Notes under the pieces: generated by a model | Databases searched by the model: none | What the model was told of the DNA's origin: nothing | Seen by the model: the letters and a program-made list of their open reading frames with translations, nothing else | Translations under genes and position numbers: made by a program | Shown: piece after piece, positions 19,708 through 29,541 of the stretch | Layout of the letters: every line of letters begins with the position of its first letter | Numbering within the stretch: position 1 is the first letter of the stretch | Assembly (NCBI GenBank): GCA_003349915.1 | Contig: QFXE01000020.1 | Span: 168,251-232,250 of the forward strand | Source of the DNA: an endosymbiont of Escarpia spicata | GTDB taxonomy: Bacteria; Pseudomonadota; Gammaproteobacteria; Chromatiales; Chromatiaceae | Length of the DNA: 64,000 bases | Reading direction: 5' to 3'

Positions 19708-21362
19708 TCCGCCCCTCTCAGGCACTCCGGCTCGCACATATCAATCTGGTGCTGTTACGTCACGGTCTTGACGAGGTGGTGCTGGCCACCCACCTTTTTC
19801 GCCCACTCCGCTTCCTCATCTATCTATCCCCCTGGTACTGGCTTCGCCGCGACCGTGGCACCTATCCGGAGCGCATCAGACGCACACTGGAGGATCTCGG
19901 CCCCATCTTCATCAAGTTCGGACAGATACTCTCCACCCGACGTGACCTGCTACCGGATGATCTGGCCAATGAGCTGGCAAAATTGCAGGACCGTGTGCCA
20001 CCGTTTCCCGGAAACCAGGCCCGAGCCATTATCGAGAAGGCCTACGGCCAGCCCGTTGGCGAACTGCTCGACGCCTTCGACGAACAACCACTCGCCTCCG
20101 CCTCTATCGCCCAAGTCCATGCCGCACAGCTGAAAAACGGCACGCCAGTGGTGGTGAAGGTGTTGCGCCCCGGGATCGAGAAGATCATCCGCCGCGACGT
20201 GGATCTGCTCTTCACCATCGCCCGCCTTGCCGAGAAATATTGGAAAGAGGGACACCGCCTGCGGCCGGTGGAGGTGATCGAGGAGTATGAGAAGACCATC
20301 TTCGATGAACTCGACCTGATGCGAGAGGCCGCCAACGCCTCCCAACTCCGGCGCAATTTTCTCGACAGCAAGGTGCTCTATGTGCCCGAGATCTACTGGG
20401 ATCTCGCGCGTCAGAATGTCCTGGTCATGGAACGCATCAGTGGCACACCAGTGGGTGACGTGGAGGAGCTTCGACGCCGGGGCATCAGCATGAAACTGCT
20501 GGGAGAACGTGGGGTTGAGATCTTCTTCACCCAGGTTTTCCAGTACAACTTTTTCCATGCCGACATGCATCCCGGCAACATCTTCGTGGAGCCCAACGGC
20601 CGCTATATCGCTGTTGATTTCGGCATCATGGGCACCCTCACCGAAGCAGACAAACGCTACCTTGCAGAGAACCTGCTGGCCTTCTTCAACCGCGACTACA
20701 AACGCGTTGCCGAACTACACGTTCAGTCCGGCTGGGTGCCCAAAAGCACCCGGGTTGAGGAGTTCGAGGCGGCAATTCGCACCGTCTGCGAACCGATCTT
20801 CGAGAAACCTCTGAGCGAGATCTCTTTCGGCCACTTCCTGCTGCGTCTGTTTCAGACCGCGCGCCGCTTCGACATGGAGGTGCAACCCCAACTGGTGCTG
20901 CTGCAAAAGACCCTGCTCAATATAGAAGGTCTTGGGCGCATGCTCTACCCGCAGCTCGACCTGTGGACCACCGCCAAACCCTTTCTCGAACGCTGGATGA
21001 GCGAGCAGATCGGCCACCGTGCGCTGCTGCGCAAGATGAAGGAAAACCTGCCGCTCATCGTCGAGCATTTGCCAGATCTGCCGGTACAGATCAACAAGAT
21101 CGTGGAAGACGCCGCCGCCGGCCGCCTGGAAATAAAATGGAAATCGGACGAACTGGTGCAGATGCAGCAGGTGCTGCGACACAACCATCGCAGCACTCTC
21201 TCCGTGATCTCAGGCAGCGCCATGCTGCTCAGTGGCTCGCTGCTACTGGTATTTGGCAGCGGCGCCCTCATTCCCGCCACGGCAACCCTGCTTATCGGCA
21301 GCAGCCTGGGCGTAGGCGGCGGCCTGATCATTCTTCGAGGCTTTCTTGCTGCCTCGGAATAG
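19704..21362 (+). CDS. ubiB: UbiB, protein kinase-like ubiquinone biosynthesis ATPase
   Basis: A 552-residue ABC1/ADCK-family protein. The KxGQ motif is visible as [10 protein letters not shown], the A-rich loop and lysine as [13 protein letters not shown] … VVVKVLRPG, and the metal-binding HADMHPGN … VDFGIMG late in the domain. Two C-terminal transmembrane helices (about 495–545) anchor it in the inner membrane. Last gene of ubiEJB. Confidence 0.97.
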   Translation: MIRPSQALRLAHINLVLLRHGLDEVVLATHLFRPLRFLIYLSPWYWLRRDRGTYPERIRRTLEDLGPIFIKFGQILSTRRDLLPDDLANELAKLQDRVPPFPGNQARAIIEKAYGQPVGELLDAFDEQPLASASIAQVHAAQLKNGTPVVVKVLRPGIEKIIRRDVDLLFTIARLAEKYWKEGHRLRPVEVIEEYEKTIFDELDLMREAANASQLRRNFLDSKVLYVPEIYWDLARQNVLVMERISGTPVGDVEELRRRGISMKLLGERGVEIFFTQVFQYNFFHADMHPGNIFVEPNGRYIAVDFGIMGTLTEADKRYLAENLLAFFNRDYKRVAELHVQSGWVPKSTRVEEFEAAIRTVCEPIFEKPLSEISFGHFLLRLFQTARRFDMEVQPQLVLLQKTLLNIEGLGRMLYPQLDLWTTAKPFLERWMSEQIGHRALLRKMKENLPLIVEHLPDLPVQINKIVEDAAAGRLEIKWKSDELVQMQQVLRHNHRSTLSVISGSAMLLSGSLLLVFGSGALIPATATLLIGSSLGVGGGLIILRGFLAASE

Positions 21363-21491
21363 ATAACGCAGAAATGTGGGATTGAAGCAGTCAGACAATC
21401 AGCCATGATCCCACTTTGTAGGGACAATACCCCGGATTACCCGTAGAATTAATTCCCGCCCTATCATCTTACGCAGGCCACAGTAGACACA

Positions 21492-22598
21492 ATGAAGTTT
21501 ATCGACCTCCAAACTCAATACCGGTTGATCGAAAAAGCGGTCAACCAGCGAATCCAAAATGTTCTTGAGCATGGTCAATACATCATGGGACCTGAGGTCA
21601 GAGAGCTTGAGGAGAAGTTAGCAGAGTTTGTGGGCGTAACCCATTGCATTGGCGTCTCCAGTGGGACCGATGCCCTGCTGATGGCATTGATGGCGCTGGA
21701 TATCGGACCGGGCGATGAGGTCATCACAACGCCTTTCACCTTCATTGCCACCGGTGAAACCATCGCCCTGCTAGGCGCCAAACCGGTCTTCGTCGATATC
21801 GACGCCTCAACCTACAATATCGACCCGGCCCTTATTGAGGCCGCCATTACCCCTAACACGCGCGCCATCATGCCGGTCAGTCTATACGGACAGTGCGCCG
21901 ACATGGATGCCATCAACACCATTGCCGAACGGCACAATCTACCGGTAATAGAGGATGGCGCTCAAAGCTTCGGCGCCACCTACAAAAACCGAAGATCATG
22001 CGGACTCTCTACGATCGGCTGCACAAGTTTTTTTCCATCGAAACCCTTTGGGGCATATGGGGACGGCGGCGCCTGCTTTACCAATGACGACGATCTGGCA
22101 AAAACATTGCGCGAAATACGGGACCACGGACAGGACCGGAGATATCATCACCCTCGTCTCGGCATCAATGGTCGCCTTGACAGCCTGCAAGCGGCAGTCC
22201 TGCTTGCCAAACTGGATCAATTCTACGAAGAGATTGAACTCAGACAAACCATTGGCGACAGATATACAACACTCATCAATGAGTACTGCAGCAATATCAC
22301 TACCCCAACGATCGCGAACGGGAACACCAGTGTGTATGCGCAATATACCCTGCAGGTAGATCATCGCGAAAAAACCCAGACCATGCTGTCTGATTCAGAC
22401 ATACCAACAGCCATTCACTATCCAGTACCCCTCAATGAACAACCGGTATTTTCCGAACACAGCAATCCAACAGCTACACCTGTTAGCCAGGCAGTTGCTG
22501 CGCGTGTGATCAGCCTGCCAATGCATCCTTACCTTGAGGCGGAAGACCAGAAACAAATCGCTCTTGCGCTAAAAGAGATAGAGGGCCAACTGGAATAA
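21492..22598 (+). CDS. WbpE-like PLP sugar aminotransferase (UDP-3-keto-GlcNAcA type)
   Basis: A 368-residue DegT/DnrJ/EryC1 aminotransferase, with PLP-binding Lys184 in FFPSKPFGAYGDGG and Asp155 in VIEDGAQSFGA. The N-terminus, SLYGQCADMDAIN block and HGQDRRYHH closely resemble WbpE, which makes UDP-2-acetamido-3-amino-glucuronate. It opens the surface-polysaccharide locus right after ubiB. The usual partners WbpB/WbpA/WbpD are not in this window, so the exact sugar is inferred. Confidence 0.85.
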   Translation: MKFIDLQTQYRLIEKAVNQRIQNVLEHGQYIMGPEVRELEEKLAEFVGVTHCIGVSSGTDALLMALMALDIGPGDEVITTPFTFIATGETIALLGAKPVFVDIDASTYNIDPALIEAAITPNTRAIMPVSLYGQCADMDAINTIAERHNLPVIEDGAQSFGATYKNRRSCGLSTIGCTSFFPSKPFGAYGDGGACFTNDDDLAKTLREIRDHGQDRRYHHPRLGINGRLDSLQAAVLLAKLDQFYEEIELRQTIGDRYTTLINEYCSNITTPTIANGNTSVYAQYTLQVDHREKTQTMLSDSDIPTAIHYPVPLNEQPVFSEHSNPTATPVSQAVAARVISLPMHPYLEAEDQKQIALALKEIEGQLE

Positions 22599-22640
22599 AC
22601 CACACAAATGAGCCCCCGAACATTTGAATGCTATCTCTTA

Positions 22641-22849
22641 ATGACTCAAGTTTCTGAGTTCAAGCCATCCTGAGAAGATATGGGCAGCATTTATTTCATT
22701 ACATGAGCGTCTGGTAGGGTGTGCTGTGCGCGCCGGAATAAGCAGGTACAGCAATCATGGTGCGCACAGCACACCCTACGTTCGTCACATATAGGGAAGC
22801 CACACCCCATGCCAACCATCACCATGAACTCCGAAACTTGAGTTACTGA
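22641..22849. repeat. Extended palindromic repeat element (copy 3 of GTAGGGTGCGC family)
   Basis: The core palindrome is 22714–22779, in the inverted loop orientation relative to copies 1, 2 and 4. It is flanked by outer inverted arms, ACTCAAGTTTCTGAGTTCAAG at the left and GAACTCCGAAACTTGAGTTA at the right, giving a unit of about 205 bp that may be a complete mobile copy. It fills most of the 342-base gap between the aminotransferase and flippase genes; I see no gene there. Confidence 0.75.
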
Positions 22850-22940
22850 TACATCAATTTTTTCTACCCATCTTTCTCGCTTCTTCTTTGATTGTTAGAC
22901 CAAGCAGGGCGGCAACAGGCACTTTTTACTGAAACCTATA

Positions 22941-24479
22941 ATGCCAAGCTTAAAAAAAGCATCCATAATGCTGGTTGTACTCAGCATCTTGAACTCGATT
23001 GCAGGCTATCTGCGCGAAATAGTTGTCGCTGCATCATTTGGCGCGGGATCTGTTACTGACGCTTTTTTCAGCAGCTACGCATTTGTCATGACCGTCAATG
23101 ATCTCCTGATCACTGCCGCCCTGACAGCTGCCATCATCCCGTCACTCGGTCACTTTGGCGAACAACTAAAAAAGCAGGGTCAACTCCTCTCCACTGCATT
23201 GACTGTCGTAATCTCTGCATCCGCCCTTCTCGCACTGCTGCTAAGCACACTCTTCCCTCTGATCATTGCAGAACTCGTCCCTGGCCTGGGGGAAGCAGAA
23301 CTCACCAGTGCAACATTTCACGGCCGCTGGCTAGTCTGGCTCCTACCAGCTTACAGCTTGTATTTTCTCTTCAGTCTCACGCTCAATGCCGGACATCGCT
23401 TTATCGCACCTGGGCTTGCATGGCTGGGCATTAATGTAATATTCACCATTATTGTCGTTTCAACTGCCGATCAACTGGGAGATAAGTCTCTGCTGGTTGG
23501 CGTGATGACAGGCCCCATGCTTATGGCAGTACTGCTGGGCATAACCGTTATGCGACGGGTTCCTATAAAACCCTCCCTTGTCAGTCTTTCTGCAGCGCCC
23601 GTTCGGCATGCCTGGAAACTTGCGCGGCCAGTCATCATGTCGTTGGGAGTTGGCAGCAGCCTTGGCCTTCTGATGATCTCCCACCTGGCCGTACGGGGAT
23701 ATGGCTCTTTCAGCGGGACAGGCTCCGTCTCGGCCCTGACCTATGCTTTCCGCATCTACGAAGTCCCTTTGACATTGGCAGCCCATGTGGCCGGTACGCT
23801 GGTATTGCCCATTATGGTCAAATACTACGCTGATAAAGATTGGGACAAGATCGCCCTGCTATCCCGCCAACTCGTTTTCTGGGGCGCCATGCTTTTGATC
23901 CCCGCCAGCATGCTGATCTTTTTTGAAGCCGAGATTCTCGTGCGCCTGCTTCTTGAGAGAAAAAACTTTACCCCAGATGATTCAGCATTGACTGCCAGCG
24001 CCCTGCGCGGTTTTGCCCCCGCAATTGTTTTTGAAGCCGTCTTTGTCGTCTATTACAGAATATTCTATGCCCTTCACAGACCCCAAATACCCATCATCAT
24101 CAGCCTGATCTCATTGACCATTCTATTTGCTGCCTTGCAGATCCAAGGCACCAATAGCACGGTGGAAAGCACCTCTCTCACTCTGTCCATCAGTTTCTTT
24201 GCCGCCAGTATCGCAGTCTTTTTCTTTATCCATCGTATTGCTGAAGCTGATGTCCTGCCTGACTTCCGGGAGGCCATTTGGCTTTTTCTCACAGGTGCGG
24301 GAATTGCATATGCCTGGCATTATCTCTCCACGACCGGCAGCACGGACCTCCTGTTGGCAATGGTTCGCGGCATTACGCTGCCCCTTCTCTTTTGGGGCAT
24401 ACTGCTCTGGATATTTCCTGAACAGCGGCATCGATTAATGCGTTTTTTCCATTTTAAAAAATCAGCGGAGATCGCCTGA
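22941..24479 (+). CDS. MurJ/MVF-like lipid-linked polysaccharide flippase
   Basis: A 512-residue protein with about 14 predicted membrane helices and the MVF N-terminus (LNSIAGYLREIVVAASFGAGSVTDAFF). In this setting it more likely exports an undecaprenyl-linked polysaccharide unit (Wzx role) than lipid II, since it lies within a cluster of glycan genes. It is adjacent to a methyltransferase with no gap. It is somewhat richer in A+T than the ubi genes. Confidence 0.8.
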   Translation: MPSLKKASIMLVVLSILNSIAGYLREIVVAASFGAGSVTDAFFSSYAFVMTVNDLLITAALTAAIIPSLGHFGEQLKKQGQLLSTALTVVISASALLALLLSTLFPLIIAELVPGLGEAELTSATFHGRWLVWLLPAYSLYFLFSLTLNAGHRFIAPGLAWLGINVIFTIIVVSTADQLGDKSLLVGVMTGPMLMAVLLGITVMRRVPIKPSLVSLSAAPVRHAWKLARPVIMSLGVGSSLGLLMISHLAVRGYGSFSGTGSVSALTYAFRIYEVPLTLAAHVAGTLVLPIMVKYYADKDWDKIALLSRQLVFWGAMLLIPASMLIFFEAEILVRLLLERKNFTPDDSALTASALRGFAPAIVFEAVFVVYYRIFYALHRPQIPIIISLISLTILFAALQIQGTNSTVESTSLTLSISFFAASIAVFFFIHRIAEADVLPDFREAIWLFLTGAGIAYAWHYLSTTGSTDLLLAMVRGITLPLLFWGILLWIFPEQRHRLMRFFHFKKSAEIA

Positions 24480-25190
24480 GTGTCAGATATGGAAAGCAAC
24501 AGGAAAGAGACTCAGCGCATCCTCGATACTTACCAAAAGCGAATCGATAACAAGCTGTTCGACAAGTACAGTCTCTTCTATCCCGGCGAACTCTATATGC
24601 TGCAACACAGGGAAGAGGACATTCTGTCGATGTTGCGATCTGCCGGCTGTACCGATTTAAGTGAAAGCCGGATTCTCGAGGTCGGCTGCGGGCGTGGCAT
24701 ACGTCTTGCCGACTGGCTGCGCTGGGGTGCACAACAGGCTAACCTCACAGGTCTGGATCTAATGCCCGCTTTCATAGATGCAGCCAAAGCCTACCTGCCT
24801 GCTGCAGAGTTGATTGTGGGTGGCGGTGACGCAATCCCCTATCCTGACAACAGCTTCGATATTGTCGTGCAACAAACGGTTTTCACCTCAATCAACGATA
24901 GCGGCCTGCGACAGGCCATTGCCAATGAAATGATGAGAACTTTAAAACCCGGCGGCCTGATTCTCTGGTACGACTTTCGCTATCCCAATCCGAAAAACAA
25001 GGATGTCTGGCCTGTGGGAAAAAAGGAGATCAAGTTACTCTTTGACGGCTGTAACTGCAGGGTAAAATCGGTAACGCTCGCGCCTCCCCTGACAAGACGC
25101 GCAGCAAAACTTTCGTTTACACTCTGTCGCCTGCTCGAACGCGTCCCTCTTCTTCGAACCCACTATCTGGCGCTGATTCGGAAGCCCTGA
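24480..25190 (+). CDS. SAM-dependent methyltransferase (class I, Methyltransf_11)
   Basis: A 236-residue protein with motif I ILEVGCGRGIRLADW and post-motif FDIVVQQTVF … RTLKPGGLILWYD. Its start is GTG 24480, immediately after the flippase stop, or ATG 24489. The position between a flippase and a glycosyltransferase suggests it methylates a sugar of the glycan or its lipid-linked precursor; the substrate cannot be read. Confidence 0.8.
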   Translation: MSDMESNRKETQRILDTYQKRIDNKLFDKYSLFYPGELYMLQHREEDILSMLRSAGCTDLSESRILEVGCGRGIRLADWLRWGAQQANLTGLDLMPAFIDAAKAYLPAAELIVGGGDAIPYPDNSFDIVVQQTVFTSINDSGLRQAIANEMMRTLKPGGLILWYDFRYPNPKNKDVWPVGKKEIKLLFDGCNCRVKSVTLAPPLTRRAAKLSFTLCRLLERVPLLRTHYLALIRKP

Positions 25191-25192
25191 AG

Positions 25193-26383
25193 ATGTCTTC
25201 GCTCGATACGATTGCTACAATTTTTTTCTGGCTGTTTCTGTTTCTGTTGGTATATGTCTACGCAGGTTACGGCTGGCTGCTTGGCGCACTTGTGGCAATT
25301 CTGCCTGAAAAGAAACGTAAGATGTCCCCTAATGATGAGGCCACTCTACCTTTCATTACCCTGCTGCTGACTGTCTACAATGAAGAGGGCAAGATCGCTG
25401 CCAGGCTTGATAATCTTCTGGCACAGGATTATCCATCTGACCGCCTTCAAATCCTAATCGCTTCCGATGGATCAGATGACGGTACTGAACCAATTATTCA
25501 GACATACGCAGGAAAACACGCCTGCATACGACTCATCCAGTCAGGTGGTCGTCTTGGAAAATCCGGCACTCAGAATCTGGCTATTGGCACCATAGCGCAT
25601 GGAATTGTTGTCCTTACCGACGCCGATACCCGCTTCGAAGTGGATTATTTACGCCATATTGGAGAGGCTTTTCTGATACCCGAAGTCGGCTGTGTAACGG
25701 CCAACCTTCAGTTCAAGGATGTAGGCGGCGGCGTCTCTCAAAGTCAGGGATACTATTGGTCCTATGAACTCAAACTCCGCAGGTTGGAAAGCAGACTGGG
25801 TCTACTCGCCGTTTGCAGCGGACAGGCCATGGCCTTCCGAAAAGATTACTTTGTTGAACTGCCCCTCAATGTGGGTGACGACTGTATCATTCCACTCGAC
25901 ACAGCACTGCAGAATGCAAAGATAAAGCATGTCGACAATGCTATTGCCTATGACATTATGGAGCATGAAAGCCGTCGCGAGTTCAATACACGGGTGCGCA
26001 TGACGCTGAGAAACTGGGTTGGCACCTGGTTGCGTCCAAACCTTCTCAACCCCTTTCGCCATCCAGGATACGCATTCACCCTCTGGTCTCATAAACTGCT
26101 TCGGTGGCTTGGTGGTCCAATCCTGTTTGCGCTGCTGATATTAAGCCTCTGGTTGGGTTTGAGAATCGATGCCTATCTCCCTGCCGCTATCGTTGCACTG
26201 CTTTTCTGCCTTGCGGGTATGATCGGCTGGCGCCTGGAAGGCAGAGAACATAACATCCCTGTTGTTGGCGCTGTTTTCAGTTTTTTTCTGGCAAACACCG
26301 GTTTTTCCATCGGCCTTTGGAAAGCATTCCGTGGCCAGCAGATTGTCGTCTATCAATCCGGCATCTCATCGCAGCAGAAATAG
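25193..26383 (+). CDS. Membrane GT2-family glycosyltransferase
   Basis: A 396-residue protein: one N-terminal membrane helix (about 7–37), a GT-A catalytic domain with ITLLLTVYNEEGKI, SDGSDDGT and metal-binding TDADT, and three or four C-terminal helices (about 300–385). The RVRMTLRNW segment resembles the Q/R-x-R-W acceptor region of processive GT2 enzymes. It is transcribed with the methyltransferase and lies just upstream of the UDP-sulfoquinovose synthase gene, so it is a candidate for transferring that sugar. Confidence 0.82.
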   Translation: MSSLDTIATIFFWLFLFLLVYVYAGYGWLLGALVAILPEKKRKMSPNDEATLPFITLLLTVYNEEGKIAARLDNLLAQDYPSDRLQILIASDGSDDGTEPIIQTYAGKHACIRLIQSGGRLGKSGTQNLAIGTIAHGIVVLTDADTRFEVDYLRHIGEAFLIPEVGCVTANLQFKDVGGGVSQSQGYYWSYELKLRRLESRLGLLAVCSGQAMAFRKDYFVELPLNVGDDCIIPLDTALQNAKIKHVDNAIAYDIMEHESRREFNTRVRMTLRNWVGTWLRPNLLNPFRHPGYAFTLWSHKLLRWLGGPILFALLILSLWLGLRIDAYLPAAIVALLFCLAGMIGWRLEGREHNIPVVGAVFSFFLANTGFSIGLWKAFRGQQIVVYQSGISSQQK

Positions 26384-26512
26384 CCCTGGGGCAACTACAC
26401 AATAAACGGCCAAATACTGTACAATTTACCCCATTATCGTTTTTTTCAAGCGGCCGACAAATAGCTGCCGATCCGCACAAATTATCGGATTTTCAGGAAG
26501 ATAGCGCACATC

Positions 26513-27679
26513 ATGAAGACAATGATTCTCGGTGGTGACGGTTTTTGCGGCTGGCCTACCTCTCTCCACCTGTCTCAGCAGGGACATGATGTCCTGATCG
26601 TCGATAACCTCTCCCGGCGGAAGATCGACATCGAACTCGAGGTGGACTCCCTGACACCCATTGCCCCCATGTCAACCCGACTTGCGGCCTGGAATGAGAT
26701 CAGCGGCAAGACCATTGAGTTCATCGATCTGGATGTCGCCGTAGAATATGACCGGCTTGAACGGCTGATCGAAGAGTACAAACCGGACTGCGTGGTGCAT
26801 TTTGCCGAACAGCGCGCCGCACCTTATTCGATGAAATCCCCCAAGCACAAACGCTATACGATGGATAACAATCTGGGGGCAACACACAATCTGCTCTGCG
26901 CCATCGTCGAGTCGGGACTCGACATTCATGTCGTCCACCTTGGCACCATGGGCGTCTACGGCTACAAAAATCATGGCGCTATGATCCCGGAAGGTTACCT
27001 GGACGTAGAGATCCCACTACCCGACGGAAAACGCATCGAGACGTCAATCCTACATCCAGCTGACCCCGGCAGTGTCTATCACACGACGAAGACGATGGAT
27101 CAGCTGGTTTTCTATTTCTACAACAAAAACGATGCTGTCCGCATTACCGACCTGCATCAGGGTGTCGTCTGGGGTACCAATACCGAAGAGACCCGTCTGG
27201 ATGAACGCCTGATAAACCGTTTTGACTATGACGGTGATTACGGCACCGTGCTCAATCGTTTTTTGATGCAGGCGACCATCAACTATCCATTGACCATCCA
27301 CGGCACCGGCGGTCAAACCCGCGCCTTTATCCACATTCAGGATACGGTGAAATGCATCGAACTTGCGGTCAACAACCCCCCGGAAAAGGGCCAGCCGGTA
27401 CAGATCTTCAACCAGCTGACCGAGACCCACCGGGTCCGGGATCTGGCCAAACTGGTCGCTGACATGACCGGGGTGGAGATGCAGAATCTTGACAACCCAC
27501 GCAAGGAAGCAGCCGAAAATGAACTTGTGGTCGACAACAAGTGCCTGCTCGATCTTGGCCTCAACCCCACCAAGCTGGCCGAAGGACTGCTGGATGAGGT
27601 GATGGAGATCTCGAAAAAATATGCCCACCGTTGCGACAAGAGCAAGATACTCGCCCGCTCGCAATGGATTAAAAAATAA
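26513..27679 (+). CDS. sqd1-like: UDP-sulfoquinovose synthase (SQD1/Agl3 type)
   Basis: A 388-residue extended SDR enzyme converting UDP-glucose and sulfite to UDP-sulfoquinovose. Diagnostic features are the NAD site GGDGFCGWPTSLHLS (8–22), DNLSRR, FAEQRAAPYSM (98–107), catalytic Thr145 in LGTMGVYG, Tyr189 and Lys193 in VYHTTK, the DLHQGVVWG loop and GTVLNRFLMQA. These SQD1-specific blocks separate it from ordinary UDP-glucose epimerases. In plants it feeds sulfolipid; in Sulfolobus (Agl3) it feeds a glycan. No sulfolipid synthase is visible here and the neighbours are polysaccharide genes, so a sulfoquinovose-containing surface glycan is more likely. Confidence 0.93.
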   Translation: MKTMILGGDGFCGWPTSLHLSQQGHDVLIVDNLSRRKIDIELEVDSLTPIAPMSTRLAAWNEISGKTIEFIDLDVAVEYDRLERLIEEYKPDCVVHFAEQRAAPYSMKSPKHKRYTMDNNLGATHNLLCAIVESGLDIHVVHLGTMGVYGYKNHGAMIPEGYLDVEIPLPDGKRIETSILHPADPGSVYHTTKTMDQLVFYFYNKNDAVRITDLHQGVVWGTNTEETRLDERLINRFDYDGDYGTVLNRFLMQATINYPLTIHGTGGQTRAFIHIQDTVKCIELAVNNPPEKGQPVQIFNQLTETHRVRDLAKLVADMTGVEMQNLDNPRKEAAENELVVDNKCLLDLGLNPTKLAEGLLDEVMEISKKYAHRCDKSKILARSQWIKK

Positions 27680-27697
27680 CTCAACAGGATCAGGGAT

Positions 27698-28987
27698 TTG
27701 ATCTACGTCGTCGGAGGCCTTGCTCTCGCCATCATCTATACAGCTGCCGCCCTTGGCATCGCCATCTGGCAGACCGATCTGCACTGGTTTGGCGATATCA
27801 CACTGGCCTGTCAGGTGACCCTCTCGCCGCTGGATCATTGCAGACTGGACACTATCGCCGTCGGCTGGGAAACCCTCGCTGGACTCTGTCTGGCGGCCCT
27901 GATGCTAATCACTACGCTGTTGCTCGCACAGGGGCGGCAAACGGTTAAACGTTGGGCGCTACCTCCCAACACCTTCGAGCGTTCCATCCTCTACCGTTTG
28001 TTTATTATCGGAGTCCTCACTCTTCTCTGCGCCCATTTTGTTACCCGTATCACCGGACCTGATCAACTTGGCCGTCTGGCCATGATCGAACGAGAGGGAA
28101 TCTTTACGTCTTTGGAAAACCTGTGCTGGCCCATACTGCTCCAGCTGTATGTTACGGATAGATCCAGGATTGGCCGCTATTTTGCGCTGACACTACTGCT
28201 TGTAGTCGCTTCATTGGCCTTTTTTCGCGGCACGCTACTCTTAATATTAATTTTCGGCATAGGATTCTATCTGCTGGATTTCATCTGGCACATACTGAAC
28301 CGACGCAATCACTGGAAACGCTACCGACCAATTCTCACAGAGCGACTTATCTTCGGCATTGTTGTTTCGTTGCTTCTGATCCCTGCCGTAATAACTGACT
28401 CGGCATCCAGAAAAGCCTATGTCCTGTCCGGGCAATCAACAACAGACATCTCCTCTGCAGCCAGACAGCCTACCTCTTCTCTGCAAACGTCTGATCCCAA
28501 CATCACACAAAAACCCCTTCTGCCCACAGGCTTGGGTGAGCGGCAAATTATGCAGCGAATCATGTCCCCACTCTACCATGCAAGCATGGCCAGGAAGCTT
28601 GCTGACACTGTTCCACCACCAACGGCATGGGACGGTCTTGCCAGAAAATTACGTCTATCCAAACAGCCAAATCTTAATGAGCACCTCTATCATGCCATCT
28701 ATCCCAGCCACCCAGCAGGTCAAACAACAAGCCTGTTTTTTGGAGAAGGGGCCGCATGGTCATCAGCTCCACCTCTCTTTTGGATCATTTCAGCCGTGCT
28801 GTTTCTCTTTCTTCTGGCACTGGCAGGAGAGCGTGTTGGGATTCCTATCGGACTGCTGGTTGGTCTGGCTATTTGGCGTGGTTACACGGGAGGGCTCATC
28901 GACATTCTCCCCTCTCTCATGCTGCAAATTATCGCCATCACGCTGATAGCCAAGCCTTGGATGAAGCGCATGGGAGCACTCAGATGA
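27698..28987 (+). CDS. Polytopic membrane protein, Wzy-like polymerase candidate
   Basis: A 429-residue protein with about eight to ten hydrophobic segments and one large polar loop (about 235–345) before the last two helices, the layout common in Wzy polymerases and O-antigen ligases. No catalytic motif is diagnostic. The start is TTG at 27698. It overlaps the following small gene by ATGA and follows the sulfoquinovose synthase by 18 bases, so it likely works on the same glycan. Confidence 0.55.
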   Translation: MIYVVGGLALAIIYTAAALGIAIWQTDLHWFGDITLACQVTLSPLDHCRLDTIAVGWETLAGLCLAALMLITTLLLAQGRQTVKRWALPPNTFERSILYRLFIIGVLTLLCAHFVTRITGPDQLGRLAMIEREGIFTSLENLCWPILLQLYVTDRSRIGRYFALTLLLVVASLAFFRGTLLLILIFGIGFYLLDFIWHILNRRNHWKRYRPILTERLIFGIVVSLLLIPAVITDSASRKAYVLSGQSTTDISSAARQPTSSLQTSDPNITQKPLLPTGLGERQIMQRIMSPLYHASMARKLADTVPPPTAWDGLARKLRLSKQPNLNEHLYHAIYPSHPAGQTTSLFFGEGAAWSSAPPLFWIISAVLFLFLLALAGERVGIPIGLLVGLAIWRGYTGGLIDILPSLMLQIIAITLIAKPWMKRMGALR

Positions 28988-29502
28988 AAGGCCTTCAACG
29001 CCACCTGTTACAACTGATGATATTACTGCTGATCGGTATGACCTTACTCCAGTCAACCTGGGTTTATCTACAGATAGACGGCGCACATCGTCTACGGGTG
29101 ACGTACCATAAGCACCTACCCCCTAACTGCTTTCCTTTAGAAATCCAAAGACGACTCAAGCAACACCTGATCAAAGACGTCCCTGGCATAACCTCAAACC
29201 AAATCGTCATCTCAAGTTTTGCAGATAAGCTCTATCTATCACTACCAGAGATTTCAAAACCAAGAAGCTTCTATGTAACCCTGGAGAGCATCCTGAATGA
29301 ACAGATAAAATGCCTTTCTAAGGAGATATTTTCGCTGGAGGAAACGAACCTAAACCAATATGGTTTCAGGCTAAATCAAATCGAGTCCATCCAGGTCAAT
29401 TCGCCCCGCACATTAGATTATGTCAGCATACTGATCAACATCGTTTTCTGCCTCTTTCTTGCCCGGGTATTTCTCAAGAAAACAGCTCAACCTCCAAAAT
29501 AA
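28984..29502 (+). CDS. Unrecognised 172-residue two-helix membrane protein
   Basis: One N-terminal helix (about 8–28), a polar domain of about 115 residues and a C-terminal helix (about 143–163). This membrane–periplasm–membrane layout recalls chain-length (Wzz-type) regulators, but the domain is short and has no Pro/Gly motif before the last helix, so I do not assign it. ATGA overlap with the upstream membrane protein implies a joint function. Confidence 0.6.
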   Translation: MKGLQRHLLQLMILLLIGMTLLQSTWVYLQIDGAHRLRVTYHKHLPPNCFPLEIQRRLKQHLIKDVPGITSNQIVISSFADKLYLSLPEISKPRSFYVTLESILNEQIKCLSKEIFSLEETNLNQYGFRLNQIESIQVNSPRTLDYVSILINIVFCLFLARVFLKKTAQPPK

Positions 29503-29541
29503 CATACCCGAAAATGTTTGTTTGACTCAAGGTATTCGATC

